DNA of 64,000 nt from Lumnitzera littorea (GCA_024138015.1 JAMXBB010000011.1:70603308-70667307), one strand, 5' to 3'; counted from the first letter of the stretch, positions 1-12,335 are shown. A program made the numbers and translations. The notes: generated by a model from the sequence alone, not told the origin.

Positions 1-1357
1 TATTTTTATAATAACAAAAAGAGAAGAACAATAACGAATTAACAAGTGTACAAGTATTCAAAAAGTTCTTCAGGAAGTTTAAAATTGTAAATTAAAGTGC
101 ATTCAAAAACTTATTCAAAAGGTCTGACCTGACTAAAAAAGAGACTAATCTAAAAATCTTTAAAGAGTATTTCAGAAACTTTTATAAGAAAAATTAATAC
201 AGTACTTTAGAAACTGATACAGTACTTCAGAAACTTATTCAGAGATTCCAGAAAAAAAAAAAAAAAAAAAAACCGATACCCTTCAAAAAGTTCTTCAAAA
301 AATAAGTTTGGAAGAATGACGTTAAAAATAGCTTTAAAACATATTCGAATTATTCAAAGCCTAACTCCACTAAATTAAGTATATTAGGGAAATACACTTA
401 ATCTTGTTTCATTTAAGATGGTACCATTTTTTTAAGCGAAAATATATTTGGATAAATTAAGATATGCACAAGAATGGATACGGATAAATTTGATTCGAAT
501 TTTGTGGAGTTTCAAATTTTTGAACATGAGTTTATCCAAAAGTTGCTAACAAAAGCATATCTTTTTAAATTCAAATTAGAAGCTTATCTAGTGGTTACAA
601 ATTAATGTATATCTGATCTAAACAAGATAAGGAGAATTTTTTTTTTTTTAATTTCAAATTACCAAGATCTTCTCAAAATATCTAAGGAATTATCTTTAAT
701 AACTAACGGTTGAATAAATATGGAAGTAAAGATAATCTTCAAATTAGCTGTTGGAAGATTTTAATATAAAAAGAGAAAGGATTCAAAATGTCATGCAACA
801 CAACTCTGAAGAAAAAAATTTTCGTTACACAAAAAATTCGTGATCAGATTATACCTTCTGAAAAGTCACAGAAAGTCCTTCAAATACTTTTTTAGAAAGT
901 TCAACTGAAGCAAACATTGTAACAATTGTAATTTTTCTTTGAGCAAAATTAATTGAGATTTATACTTTTATTCTCATTTGTAATCTGTAATTCTTATTTG
1001 TTATTTAAGTGTCGAAACAAATACATTTGTACTATATAGAAGCCTAGATTGTAGAGATGTTAGATCGGTAGAGTAAAGTGTTGTAAAGCCATGTGTGATA
1101 AGTGCTTGTAATATCTTTAGAGCTGAAAGAGAGTAGTAAGTAGGAGGCCGAAGCTCTATAAAATCTCTACCTGATATTCTCCTTCATTACTTTTTTAATT
1201 TGCTTTATTAATTATTATGTGTTAAATTATTAAATTATCACTATTCACTATTATAAGTTGTTAAGAAAGGTAATTTTATTTTTCTTATATCGAAAAGCTT
1301 TTAAAAATTTTAAAATATCAATTCACCCCCCTCTTGATATCTTATATAGGACCAACA
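1..1357 (+). mobile_element. Ty1/copia LTR, SIRE/Maximus-like, 5' end cut by window edge
   Basis: The right part matches the layout of SIRE/Maximus-type LTRs as I know them: a U5-like stretch with 'aggaggccgaagctctataaa' split around 1143-1162, a long T/A-rich tail, then 'attcacccccctcttgat' and a terminal 'ggaccaaca' ending in CA at 1357. Degenerate copies of 'cagtacttyagaaact' lie around 200-235 and an A21 run at 252-272. No gag or pol follows, so this is a solo or truncated LTR. The start is either before base 1 or too decayed to see. Family assignment is from memory of the family's terminal sequence, not a search. Confidence 0.5.
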
Positions 1358-2376
1358 AATGTGATAAAAATAATATTATTTAATCATATAAATATGTATT
1401 GTAATTTATAATTTATATAACTACGGTGCAAATGCAATGCAGCAAGAGTGATATTAGGTTACAATCCTTCTATTATTAGCAAACTTTCTTAGACAATTAA
1501 TTTCAAGAAAAGAAAGTGACAATACGAAGAAAGCGTCAATGGTCTATAGGTATTATTAATGAAAATTTTAGATGATGGAATCAAAATATTACATACAACT
1601 AAAAGTTGCTAATGAGGCGATACATGTGATAAATGTTTTTTTTTTTTCAAATCTTATCTATATAAATATTTTAATCTTTGTTTTTTTTTTTTTTGTCAAA
1701 TTATGTAACAACTTAGAAGGAGGGAATTTAAACCTTGATTCATTTTAATGAAAGGCTAATAGTAATATTACTAGATTACAATGGTCTTAAGAATATATCT
1801 TAATTTTTAACATCCCTTTTCCATTTAAAAGGACCTTTTTCAACCTAACAAAGAAAGGGAAATAGAGAAAAATGTTTTTTAAAAACATATTTGTTTGATA
1901 CAAAAAAGATAATGGTGTAAATACATATATAGCCCTCTCATGAAATTAAGTACCCATAAATTCCTATAATATTAGACCTAATCACTTTCCACTTTATTTA
2001 GATATATTAAAAAAAATTTTAAATTTCTTTTTTCAATGAATAAAATATATTTATTAAATATTTTGCCTTAAAAATGTGAACTTTTTCTCTTTAACTTTCA
2101 CTCTCCAATTACCATATACATCATAAGTAAGATAAAGTACAAAAAGAACAATTTACCTAAACACAATTTTTGAAAAAGAAACACATAGATACAAGATTAG
2201 ATAATTTTATAAATACTAGATTCGAAATAAATATAAATACAAAATCAAATACAAAGTAAATATAAAAAGATATAGATAAAATACAATATTAAAGAAATCC
2301 CTAAAGAGGCTCTAAATTAAGACTAGAATGGTTATTAAAGTTGGGGCATATCTGATTATTATGGTGCCACTATGAC
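1358..2376. other. AT-rich intergenic stretch
   Basis: No reading frame, repeat structure or transposon end that I can support. It contains several T runs (for example 1637-1647 and 1681-1694) and long A/T tracts. It is probably decayed transposon or neutral spacer. Confidence 0.5.
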
Positions 2377-2587
2377 CTACAATTCGGATAATGGGAGAGT
2401 AATGCATCGTATAGCATAAGTATGAGATGTTAATTGTCATAGTCTAAGAGTTTGAAGACAAGTAGAGGTGTTCAACCTTAGGTTACAATTAAGATAATGG
2501 GAGAGCAATGCATCATGAAGCATAAGTAAGGGATGTTAAGTGTCATGGTCCAAAAGTTTGAAGAAAAGTAGAGGTGTTCAACTTAGG
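2377..2587. repeat. Tandem duplication, 106-bp unit, two copies
   Basis: Unit 1 runs from 2377 to 2482 and unit 2 from 2483 to 2587. Both carry 'gataatgggagag', 'gcataagta', 'gagatgtta' or 'gggatgtta' and 'gtagaggtgttcaac' in the same order and spacing. They differ at roughly one base in eight, so the duplication is not recent. No coding frame runs through both units. Confidence 0.85.
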
Positions 2588-4023
2588 CTTAATATGAAGT
2601 AGATAGCATCAGCAGGTGATTTGTTCATACGATGAGATATACTCTAAAGGTGTATTTGACATCTCATAAGTAAACAAGCAGGGAGTTGACACTACAATCT
2701 CGATAATGGCCATAGCAGGGCGAAACTAATTAGATAATTGAGCCTCCCAAATATATGGGTTAGTAATAATGCTAAAGGACACCCCTACAAAATGATGGAC
2801 CTAGAATAATCCTAGATTAAAACAAGAAGAGAAGGTGGGCTCAACATCCTGAATGATAGCAAACTTTGAGAAGATTAAAGGATGGTCTAATGCTATACGA
2901 GCACTTTATGGGAGATGAAACTCTTATCCTATAACAAGATAAGCTTGCCAATGCCACTTACTTTACTAAAGCCCAAGTTGAACTCTCCCACTTGCTTTCC
3001 AACTCTCAACTTTAACATTAAGCATAGATCACCAAGGAAAAATGCACGTACAATAAAGCATTAGAGGCATTAGCAATATTCTGTTATGTATATCATATAA
3101 AATTTATAGGTTTCAAAATATCTTATGGATTATATTAATTTTTCTTTTTTTTAAAGATTATTAAACTTACAATTCTACTTAGAATCGTTAGGGAAACTAC
3201 AAAATCAAAATGTAGGAATGTAAATTTCAATAATTTATCTAAATTAGCTTTTAGACCTATATATATGCTTATTGTAGTCACAAAAAATTAAATACATTAT
3301 AAGAATAAGAAAATTTAGCATAAATTTTAGTTACATATAAGTTATAGTCCAAATAATCAAATGATAATCATTATAATGAAATGTAAATCTAAATAATAAA
3401 CATTAATCATTGGCTACCTAGTGACATCAAAACTACCACCAACTTTCTCATTACCATCACCATCATCATCGCTATTGCTAACGTTATTATTGGTATTACT
3501 ATCAATGATATTCATAATTCCAAATCTTTTAAAGTGACCATTTTTAGTACATCTTCAACAATATTAGTATTATGTATCTTAATTATTTTTCTTAGTTTTG
3601 ATAGCCTACTAGATCTAAATTAGGGTAAGGTGCAAAAGAACAATCAATCACAAACTTGCGTATTTGTAGATTTCTACAATTTTACTTTGGTTCCACTACA
3701 AGATTATAGCAAGAAGATTTTGATTAGTTTTAATTTAGAAGAGTTCATAAAATTGTAACCTTATAAAATCACACAAAGGTTAGCTTATGATTTAAACAAC
3801 TATTTTTACATATGAAAAATATCATGACCATTCATATCCAAAATTATAAAACTCGAATTGAAAACTTGTATTACTTTTAAATGTAAATCATAACATATAC
3901 AAACATATCGAATTTCATTAAAAAAAGGGAAAATCAAACACCAAAGGATGAGCATTTAGAGTCAAATTGAAATAGAGAACAAAACCTTTTAGTGTTTAAA
4001 TGGATTAATGAACTCCCAAAGTG
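2588..4023. other. AT-rich intergenic stretch without identifiable gene
   Basis: No convincing coding sequence. A short imperfect CAT/ATC microsatellite lies near 3445-3475. The right part is the outer flank of the gypsy element that starts at about 4024. Confidence 0.45.
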
Positions 4024-4454
4024 TGATAAACCTTCCTTAGGGTATTTATAATCCCTTAACCCTAAAAGTGAATAAGTCTATATCCTATGAAATAAGGAAA
4101 TGAAATGAGATAAGATAAACCTTCCTAAACAAAAAAGATACTTTAATTCCAATGATATCTTGCTAAAATTAAGAAAATTCGACTTTTTAGATAACCCAAA
4201 TGGTGAAACAGTTTAGTCAATGCAAAAGTAGATTCAAATTAGTTTTTATTAACATGTTATGAACTCTGTAACCCTCCATATGTAAAAAGTTATAACCTCT
4301 AAAGTTAACTAATAAGAACTGAAGAAAAGTAGATCTAAGCTTTCGAATTAACTTTCAACATATGCAGCTTTCGACCAACTATGCTTCTAAGCATTCTTAG
4401 ATTCTCTTTCGAATAAGATTGACTAGCTTCTAACTTTCTTCGTCCCTTCTTCCA
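4024..4454 (-). repeat. 3' LTR of the decayed gypsy element
   Basis: Aligns along its length with the sequence at 9301-9785. Shared blocks include 'agggtatttataatccctta', 'gatatcttgctaaaa', 'aacccaaatggtaaagcagttt' (near-identical), 'gtaaccctccatat' and 'gctgaagaaaagta'. It lacks about 55 bp after the first seven bases compared with the other copy. The inner boundary is uncertain by about 25 bp because a pyrimidine-rich stretch at 4433-4453, purine-rich on the element's sense strand, could be the polypurine tract instead of LTR. Confidence 0.82.
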
Positions 4455-4539
4455 ATGTTCTTATTCACTCATAGCTTTCAAATTTATTTCATCTACGTTA
4501 GTCTCCTTAACTTATGGAAAACTCGATCTCAAGTTTAGA

Positions 4540-5440
4540 TATAAATGACTTTTAGAATCATGGAACAAAGACAAATCAATAACATCAAAAGTTCTAGAAA
4601 TACCAATATTTTCATGTAGGTCAACAATATAAGTATTGTCATTTATCTTCCAAAGTACCTTGTAAGGACTATACTTCTTTTATTGCAATTTATTGTATGT
4701 AACCACTAGAAATCTCTCTTTTCAAAGATATATCGTGTTGATCTCCTACATTAAATGTCTCAATTCTAATGTGCTTATCAACAACTATCCCTTATTTCAA
4801 TTTGCAAATTCAAACTTCTACTTCACCTCCTTATATATTCCCATAATCTGCTCAACCACTTTTTTAGCCTAAATACTCTTTCCTTCACCCTTAAGTAACT
4901 AAATCAAAGCAAGCATATATTGTGGCACCTTTGTGTGCATAATAGAAAAAGGTGATCTTCCTATAGCATTGTGAATAGCTTTATTATACGCAAATCTTGC
5001 TTAAGCTAGTGCAACATCCTACTGTCTCAACTTGTCTCCATAAATACTTCTAATGAGATTTCTTAAGGTTCCGTTGACAGCTTCTGTTTGCCCATGGATC
5101 TGTATGTGAGTAATGTTGCTAAGATTCAAGGAAAAATCAAACATCTTCCACGAGGTTTTCTAAAAGCAATTTACAAAGTTGATATATCTCGGCTAAAATT
5201 GATAAATTTTGAAACACCATGTAATGCAACAATCTTTTTAAAGAACAATCTAGCAATTCCCATTACATGAAAATTCCTTCCATATAGAAGAAAATGAGAC
5301 ATTTTCAAGAATCTGTCAACCACCACAAACACAATCAACTCCCCTTCGAGTTTTCAACAATCTTAACACAAAATCTATGGAAAAATCCTCCCAAATATTT
5401 TCAACCACTAGACAACCTAGTATTCTTGTGTTATCCCTTA
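4540..5440 (-). pseudogene. Integrase remnant (gypsy element)
   Basis: On the minus strand the region reads as a decayed retroviral-type integrase, the enzyme that inserts element cDNA into the chromosome. A 'WEDFSIDFV' start of the catalytic core lies near 5361-5397, followed by a stop-riddled core. A 'GQTEAVNGTL'-like block is at about 5066-5095. The C-terminal part near 4560-4700 retains 'INDNTYIVDL' and 'NIGISRTFDV', typical of gypsy integrase C-terminal regions. In-frame stops and frameshifts occur throughout, so it cannot encode an active enzyme. Confidence 0.8.
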
Positions 5441-5819
5441 GCCTTCTAACACATAATACATCTCAACAAATTCATATACATCTCTTCTCATATGTAGCTA
5501 ATAAAATCTCTCCTTTACAACAACAAATGTCTCTTTATCATCCTAAATGACCTGCTAATCCTCCACCATCTAATTCTTGAATTATTTGCTCCTTAAGAGA
5601 AGTTCAATGTAAGCATAGTTGATTCTTATGGACAAAAAATCCATCGTGCACATAAAATCCATTAGAAGGCCGGTTTTACAAGACTCTACTCCAAATTTCA
5701 ATAAAATCCTCATCCTATTCATACTCACTTTGAGTTGTTCAAACCTAATGATTTCATTACTCATAAGTAGTAAAGAAGCTCTTATGCTAAGAACATTACC
5801 AACCTAACTCTAAACACCT

Positions 5820-6200
5820 AATCTATGCTTCAACCTAAAAGGAGATTTCTACATAAACTAGCACCATCTTGCATGCATGTTACTGCTACGATGCTTCTGA
5901 CTACTCAAATACTTCAAAGCTTCATGATCAGAGTATAATATAATCTCCTTAACTATCAAATAGTGGTCCTACATCTGAAGGGCATGTATTACTAAATAAA
6001 ACTCTTTATTGCAGGTACTCCAATTCTACCTAGCATTACGCAACTTTTGATTAAAAAATTCTATAGGTCTCTTTTCTTAAGATAGAACAACCCTTATTTT
6101 TACTCCATTCGCATCACAATCAACTTCAAATAACTTCTTGAAATCTAGCAAAGTCGATACTAGAACTATACATAGATTCTCCTTCAAAATTGCAAAACTA
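5820..6200 (-). pseudogene. RNase H remnant (gypsy element)
   Basis: The minus strand retains 'YSDHEALKYLSSQKHRS' near 5886-5937, the conserved C-terminal motif of Ty3/gypsy RNase H, whose Asp is a catalytic metal ligand. RNase H removes the RNA strand during reverse transcription. It sits directly downstream of the reverse transcriptase and upstream of the integrase. Two nonsense codons follow the motif almost at once, so the domain is dead. Confidence 0.82.
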
Positions 6201-7330
6201 TTGGTAACCTCTTCACCTTATTGAAACTTCCCTTTCTTCATACAATTTATCATCAATGTTGCAATCGTATTAAAGTTTCTAATTAAATGTCTATAAAATA
6301 TAGCTAGCCTATGAAAACTTTGAGGTTGAGAAACTTTGTTTAGCGTAAACCAATCTCTAATCGTCTCTACCTTAAAGTCATCATCAAGTACGCCTTTTGA
6401 TGACACAACAAACCTTAAGAATAGTAGTTTATTTGTCATAAAGCTACATTTCTTAAGATTTATATATAGCTTGTTCCCTTTTAGAACTGTTAGAACCTGC
6501 CTCAGGTACATCGACTACTCATCTTTTGAACAATTATAAATCAAAATGTGATCGAAATAAACAACTCCAATTTTCCAATGAACTGTTTATAAAATATAGC
6601 CAACCCATGAAAATTTCTCAATTCATAAACATTCTTTGGTGTAGGCCAATCATTAATTGCTTTGACCTTAAAGTCATCAACATGTATACCTTCTAGTGAT
6701 ACAACAATGCCCAAGAATTGTAGTTTGTTTGTTGTAAAACTACATTTCTTAAGATTTATGCACAATTTGTTCTCTTTCATAACTATTAAGACTTGCCTTA
6801 AGTGCATCACACACTCATCTTTTGAACAACTACAAATCAAAATGTGATTGAAATAAACAACTGCAATTTTCCAATTAATGGTTTCAGTACTTGATTCATT
6901 AATCTTATAAAGGTACTAAGAGTGTTAGATAACCCAAATAGCATTAATAACCACTCATATAACCCCTCCTTCGTCTTAATGCCATCTTTCATTCATCTCT
7001 TAGTCAAATTTGAGTATAAGGATGTCCATTCTTCAAATCAATCTTTGAAAACCATCTACACCAGCAAACTATCTAACATATCATCAAATCTTAGGATGGG
7101 AAATTTGTACCCCATTGTGATTCTATTAATAGCCCTGCTATCATTACTCGTTTTTTAACTCCCATCTTTATTTGGAGTCAAAAGCGTAGGAATAGCTATA
7201 AGGCTTATGCTTTCCTATATAAGACCCTTTCGAAGCAACTCTTCCACCTTCCCTTTCAAAATTTCACTCTCCTTTGGATTCGTACTATAATGTGGTGAGT
7301 TTAAGTTTAGCAAACTTGCCCTAAGAATAA
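6201..7330 (-). pseudogene. Reverse transcriptase remnant with internal duplication
   Basis: N-terminal RT blocks are recognisable on the minus strand at about 7330-6900, including 'KTKEGLYEWLLMLFGLSN' split by errors and 'MNQVLKPLIGKL'. The active-site block (family consensus YxDD) reads YFNH at about 6845-6860, so both catalytic Asp residues are lost. A second copy of the same block at about 6549-6560 reads YFDH. Each is followed by 'LRQVL', a lysine-rich 'INLKKCSF' block and a 'FYKQFI' or 'FYRHLI' block. The second copy arises from a 296-bp tandem duplication, which by itself shifts the frame. Confidence 0.87.
6275..6866 (-). repeat. 296-bp tandem duplication inside reverse transcriptase
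   Basis: Positions 6571-6866 and 6275-6570 align at a constant offset of 296 bp. Anchors are 'tataaaatatagc' at 6588 and 6292, and 'caattttccaat' at 6864 and 6568. They are about 80 percent identical by eye. The unit spans the RT active site to the downstream FYRRFI-type block. The junction falls where 'attggaaaattg'-like sequence occurs at both ends, suggesting microhomology-mediated duplication or template switching. Confidence 0.87.
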
Positions 7331-7679
7331 AATCAATTTGATGTTGGATGTGCTTCGTAGGAGGTAGGAGGTAATCCATCAAGAATCCCTTCTGGTATCA
7401 ATTATTTAAGTTCTTGCAATAGAGGTTGCATTGCTTCGAAATGCTCCCCCACTTGCAGTTCAACAATCATTTATCACATGCTTTATTACCAGCACATAAA
7501 CTCCTCTAGTCTCTTTAATGTCATAAGGGAACTCATTACTTTTCTCAAAAGTTTCTATCCTCATTTTCAATGGTAATAAAGTATATTTCACACCCCATTT
7601 CTATAACTTATACGCATTACTCTTACCAAACATTGGTCATCATCATCTATTAACAAGGTCTACCAAATAGTATAAGATA

Positions 7680-7900
7680 GACATTTATATTAATGACATT
7701 ACCATCACGATACTTGCCAATTGAGAATGGTACCTTAAACCTTTATGTGACCTTTACTTTTTTTGCTATTGAATTGATCTACCTTAAAGTGTAAGGGTTT
7801 GGACATTTCTCTATAGTTAGCTTCAACTTCTTTATAGCTTCTCAACCAATGATGTTCTGACAGCTACCACTATCAATGATAACTCCAAACACCTAGTCAT
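7680..7900 (-). pseudogene. Aspartic protease remnant (gypsy element)
   Basis: The minus strand carries 'GVIIDSGSCQNIIG'; the catalytic D-S-G triad is encoded at 7866-7874. Retrotransposon aspartic proteases process Gag-Pol. A 'KLKLTIEKCPNP' stretch follows, as expected for this family, and then the frame decays. Its position between the gag zinc knuckle and RT agrees with the element's order. Confidence 0.78.
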
Positions 7901-8079
7901 TAATGGTATGTCTAGTTCTAAACAACTAAAGACGTTAGGTTTGATCTTTTTGTTTTGGAGATAATATCAATCTCTTAAGGATATAAATTTGGATTTTATC
8001 TTCTTACTCCTCCCATCATTCATCAAGTCTATAATAGACTTCCTCATCTTTTTCATTTTTCTCTACAATATTAAAAGTT

Positions 8080-9250
8080 TGTCTCATGGGACATTCACTC
8101 AACTTATGCCTTGATTGATTGAATTTGAAGCATTTGCCTATAATAGGCTTGGTCTAAGGGTTCTTTGCCTTCCTATCCTCCTTTCCTTAAGCTTTAGATA
8201 GAGGACGTTTGCTTAAGGCTTTCTCTTTTAAAGTGCTTTTACTACCGTTACCTCTAGCAATTGCTTCCAATATGAGTTTAAACCTCTTACTAGTCCTTGC
8301 AGTTTTATAGCTTCATAGCTTCTTCTACTACACTCTTACATCATCAATTCTATCTTTAGAGTAATGTCCTTAGCTTCTGATAAGGTTCTAATAATTTGAA
8401 CACCAATTCTATCCCTTAAGACTAATCTTAATCCATCTAAATACCTAGCAATCTACTACCCTTCTACCTCATAAAGGTTGTTTTTTCTATTTACCTCATT
8501 AATACTACAGTGCACTTGTGTACATATCTATTCCCTTGTTGACATCATTAGCATTGTTAAAATAGAATTTGCTCATAACCAAGAGTTAAATATTCCTTCA
8601 TTAGCAAGTATTTCATCTTACACCATGTATGTACAAGACCCTTACCATCTTCTTCTCTTTTATACCGAATTCGTTCCCATCATGTAAAAGCTCTTCCTTT
8701 CAATTTACCAGCAATTAATTTGACCCTCTTTTCTAGTGGAATCTCTAAGTAATAATAAAAAGAAAAACATAAATCTTTGCAATCCAATCTAAAAACTCCA
8801 CTATTCCTAGACTTCCATTGAAGTAAAGAATATCTATCTTCAATATGAAACCTCTAGAATCCTTACTCATCTCCACCATAAGCGTCTCTCCTTCTATTAC
8901 CTTAATAAGGTTATCATCTACCATATCTAAGCAATTCATATTCATTGGAATCCTCAGATTCGTCATCTTGGTTACAAGTACATTGTTTTCAAACAAGAGC
9001 AAGCCTATCGATAGAATCACCACAAGCCATGGCCACCCATGTCCTTCTATTGTCATGATCCCTCTTATGTGTATCAATTCCTAAACAATTGAGATTGTCT
9101 GCAATCTCCTCAAGGTACTCTACTAAATGCTTGAATTTGCAGTTCATTCATTACTTTAGACATTGTTCCAAATGTTGCAACACAATTTTAGTTTCGCCCC
9201 CTTAAACAAGATAGAGCGTCTTGAACATCATCATGAGAATCATTACCATT
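8080..9250 (-). pseudogene. Gag remnant with defective zinc knuckle
   Basis: The longest open part (about 9077-8745) includes 'GFILKIDILYFNGSLG' and 'VEFLDWIAKI', matching the conserved start of the plant gypsy Gag core. At 8138-8082 a CCHC zinc knuckle remains as C-F-K-F-N-Q-S-R-H-K-L-S-E-C: first Cys, His and last Cys are kept, but the second Cys is Phe. Gag would package element RNA; this copy is interrupted by stops and frameshifts between core and knuckle. Confidence 0.75.
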
Positions 9251-9270
9251 GCTACCAGTCAACATCCTTA

Positions 9271-9281
9271 CTTAGATACCA
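9271..9281 (-). other. Primer binding site, initiator-Met tRNA type (imperfect)
   Basis: The minus strand reads TGGTATCTAAG just inside the 5' LTR. The usual plant initiator-Met primer site begins TGGTATCAGAG, so 9 of 11 bases match. Its position next to the LTR supports both the element orientation and the LTR boundary, which is uncertain by up to about 19 bp. Confidence 0.62.
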
Positions 9282-9300
9282 ACTAATACAACGTGAAGCA

Positions 9301-9785
9301 TGATAAACTCACAATATATTGTAATAACTTGTATTATTAAGGAAAAGAATTAAAATACAATCGTACCTAGGGTATTTATAATCCCTTAATCTTAGGAACA
9401 AACAAAGAAGGTGAATAAGTGTGTATTCTATGAAATAGAGAAAGAAAAAAGATACGATAAACTTTCTTAAACAACAAAAATACTATAATTCATATGATAT
9501 CTTGCTAAAACTAAGAAAAATTAACTTCTTAAATAACCCAAATGGTAAAGCAGTTTGGTCCATGCAAAAGTAGACTTAAATAAGTCTTTATTAACATGCT
9601 ATAAGCTCCGTAACCCTCCATATACGAAATGTAATGGCCTCTCAAAATTAACTGATAAAAGCTGAAGAAAAGTACAACTAAGCTTCTAAATTCACTTCCG
9701 GCATCTATAGCTTTTAACCAGCTACGCTTTTGAGCATTCTTGGATTCATTTCTAAACAAAGTTAGCTAGCTTTTGACTTCCTCCA
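9301..9785 (-). repeat. 5' LTR of the decayed gypsy element
   Basis: Partner of the LTR at 4024-4454, with the same ordered blocks. On the minus strand it begins about TGGAGGAAGTC and ends near TTTATCA at 9301, before the primer binding site. It directly abuts the copia LTR start at 9787, so the two insertions are adjacent or one used the other's edge as target. Confidence 0.8.
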
Positions 9786-11296
9786 TTGTTGAAACTAGAG
9801 ATCACATCTTAATTTTGATGAGAACAAAAACAATAAATCAATTAAGTTAAATCAAGATTGAGATTAGTAGAGTTAATTGAGCTATACAAAACTTACAATA
9901 TATCAAAAACCAATTAACTCATCATGTAAAGAAGCACTATGTGTCCTTTGTTATTGTAACACCTAGACAAAAATAAAATACAAAGAAATAAGATTAAGCC
10001 ATAGTATGAAAAGGGGAGTTATTATTATTATTTGGAGATAAATTAAATAATAAAAAAGCTAAGACCAAGTTGGGAATATTGGAAAGATCCTAGCCTCAAC
10101 AAAATACCCCTCCTTTTCCTATAGAGCAAGACATTCTCAAAGCGAACAATGAGAATCCTAACAGTAAGGCATAGATCCCTAAAACCTTATTTGGTCATTT
10201 AAATCATAGAATTGATTGTGGTTCTTTTGATAGTGCAAGAGGAAAGCTTTTGTGGTGGAGTTATCACATAGGGCTAAATCGTAACCCTAAAGTTCCTAAT
10301 AGCAAGTGATTCAAGGTTTATTATCAAGAGTAGGATTAAAATCTAAAAACCTGATTTTTTGCTTTTAAAGGTGTAGATAATTGATTGTAGTGGAAGATTT
10401 AGAGGAACTCTCTCTTTAAGATTCAACAAAAGTAAGGTAATGTAAACCCATCCTTCACAATCTTGTTCATTAATAGTAAATCTGAAATTTTTATTGTTAT
10501 GTGGAGTTGTAAAGCAAGAATTTCTGTATTAGTGAAGTAATTTGTGGTATTGTGAGTTAATTTTCTATTAGAGGCTGAATCTAAGGTTAAGGAGTATTGT
10601 TTTTAGAGAAATGAGAGAAAAGTATCGAGAAGCAAGAACACGGCTAGGAACAACGAGCTTGGTCCTAGACCGTATCCCTCTCGTAAAGTTTTGGATGTGA
10701 GGAAATTTGAGAAATTACAAAACGAAGGGATTACGGTCAAGGTATACAAACGTGGTCAAGGGTATAGACTTGAGTGTTGGATATTACTTAGGATCATGGG
10801 CATGATCCCTAACCATGGTCCTTACTATTACCCTATTCTTTCTTCTTAACCTAAGTTTAGACCTACCCAACCTAGAATTCTAGTCTAAAACCTTGAGGAA
10901 GCCTATTATAAGCTATACATTATTACTGAAACAACTTTTGTTTGTCTTTTCGTTATAAATTATTATTCTAAGCTACGGTAGATCAAGTACTGTCATTAGA
11001 CTCTAGGTACATAACATTGTTTGTTTCTTGTGATTGCTAAGCTAGAATTTATTCTTGTTTATATATTTACAAACAGACTAATTAAATATTCAAATTAAAC
11101 ATTGCTTGTTGCTTATGTATAGCTCGACTTAAGGGCTCGAAGTGGCAAATCCCTAAGTAATAACCTCAATAATCCTTACAACGGGTTGTCCTTAGTAAAG
11201 TTTTGTTTGAAAATGATCTAAGATATATCTCGATTGAATAGATAGGGTTGAAGTAGCATGCTCAACTATAGGATCACTACAACAAATTTGATATTT

Positions 11297-11830
11297 AGTT
11301 ACTACCATATTTGGTAGCTAAAAGTTAAAAATTGATAGCTAAAAGTTAAAAATTGATAGCAAAAAGTATTAGCTACCAATTTGCAATTGCTTACGGCTGA
11401 GAAGTTGTTAAAGGGAATAGGGTACCAATTTTAATTAGTAGTGAAAGGTCATGCCTTTTGCCACCAAGTTTTGGTAGCAAATAGTATCACAAAACTAGTA
11501 GCAAAAGAAGTGTTGTAGCTAAATATTATGCTATTAGTGATCAAATATAATTTGGTAGTAAAAAAACCATGCCTTTTACTACCAATTTTGGTGGCTAAAA
11601 GCATTACAAAATAGTCACAAATGATAAGATTTTGGTAGCTAAAAGTTATACAATTGACTACCATATATAATTTGGTAACAAAAGGTTTTTCCTTTTATAA
11701 GTGAATCTTGATGGCTAAAAGCATTATAAAATCGTATCATATAACAACATCCGATTGCTAAAAATTATGCTTTTAGCTACCAAATATAACTCAGTTGCTA
11801 AATATACACTATAATTAGAGACCATTATCT
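11297..11830. repeat. CACTA subterminal repeat array
   Basis: About ten degenerate copies of 'ttggtagctaaaag' and its reverse complement 'cttttagctaccaa', separated by 20-60 bp. In CACTA elements such arrays bind the regulatory/transposase protein. Together with the CACTAC terminus at 11275 this identifies the end of the element. Confidence 0.75.
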
Positions 11831-12335
11831 CTTTTGGTAAAGAAAATTATTGTTTGTACCTTTGTTATTATGCCTATATTATTATTATTTGGTTTTTTAC
11901 AAAGACATGTTATGCAATATAAATGTGTTGTGCATACTTTTCAAGAAACAAAAATCAAAATAAAGAGAAACCAATGAGTTGACAACAATGTTATTAATAA
12001 TATAAAAATAGTTTAATCTCCAATAACCATACAACAAACAAACTTTAGCCTAAACAATAAATACAAGCTTCTAAGCTAATAATGAAGTCTCAAACTCAAA
12101 GTTGGTTTTCCAAATTATCAAACTCGTAAAAAGAGAAAGACAAGAGAAAAATAATATTAATATCATCCTCTTGAACTTGATATGGATAGGATCATAAAGT
12201 AACATCATCGATCTTTTTTCACTATGTAGATCAATTTAAGTCTTTACTACTTAATAAAAAAATAATTTTTTAACCATAAACAATTAACATACACATGAAA
12301 AAAAAAATATGTAAGTATATATACCAATTCAAAGT

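Larger units (their letters stand above)
4024..9785 (-). mobile_element. Decayed full-length Ty3/gypsy LTR retrotransposon
   Basis: The element reads right to left: 5' LTR, primer binding site, gag with zinc knuckle, aspartic protease, reverse transcriptase, RNase H, integrase core, integrase C-terminal region, 3' LTR. This protease-RT-RNase H-integrase order is the Ty3/gypsy (Metaviridae) order; Ty1/copia would have integrase before RT. All frames are broken by many stops and frameshifts. The two LTRs differ at roughly a quarter of aligned positions, and the 3' copy lacks about 55 bp near its outer end, so the insertion is old. I could not find a clean 5-bp target duplication. The clade within Ty3/gypsy is not resolved; no chromodomain was recognised. 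Confidence 0.88.

Noticed and set aside
5088..5807. Small plus-strand frames over the integrase region
   Set aside because: They are antisense shadows of the minus-strand gypsy polyprotein remnant and show no motifs of their own.
6336..7158. Plus-strand frames over the reverse transcriptase
   Set aside because: Antisense to the duplicated RT remnant; the protein similarity is all on the minus strand.
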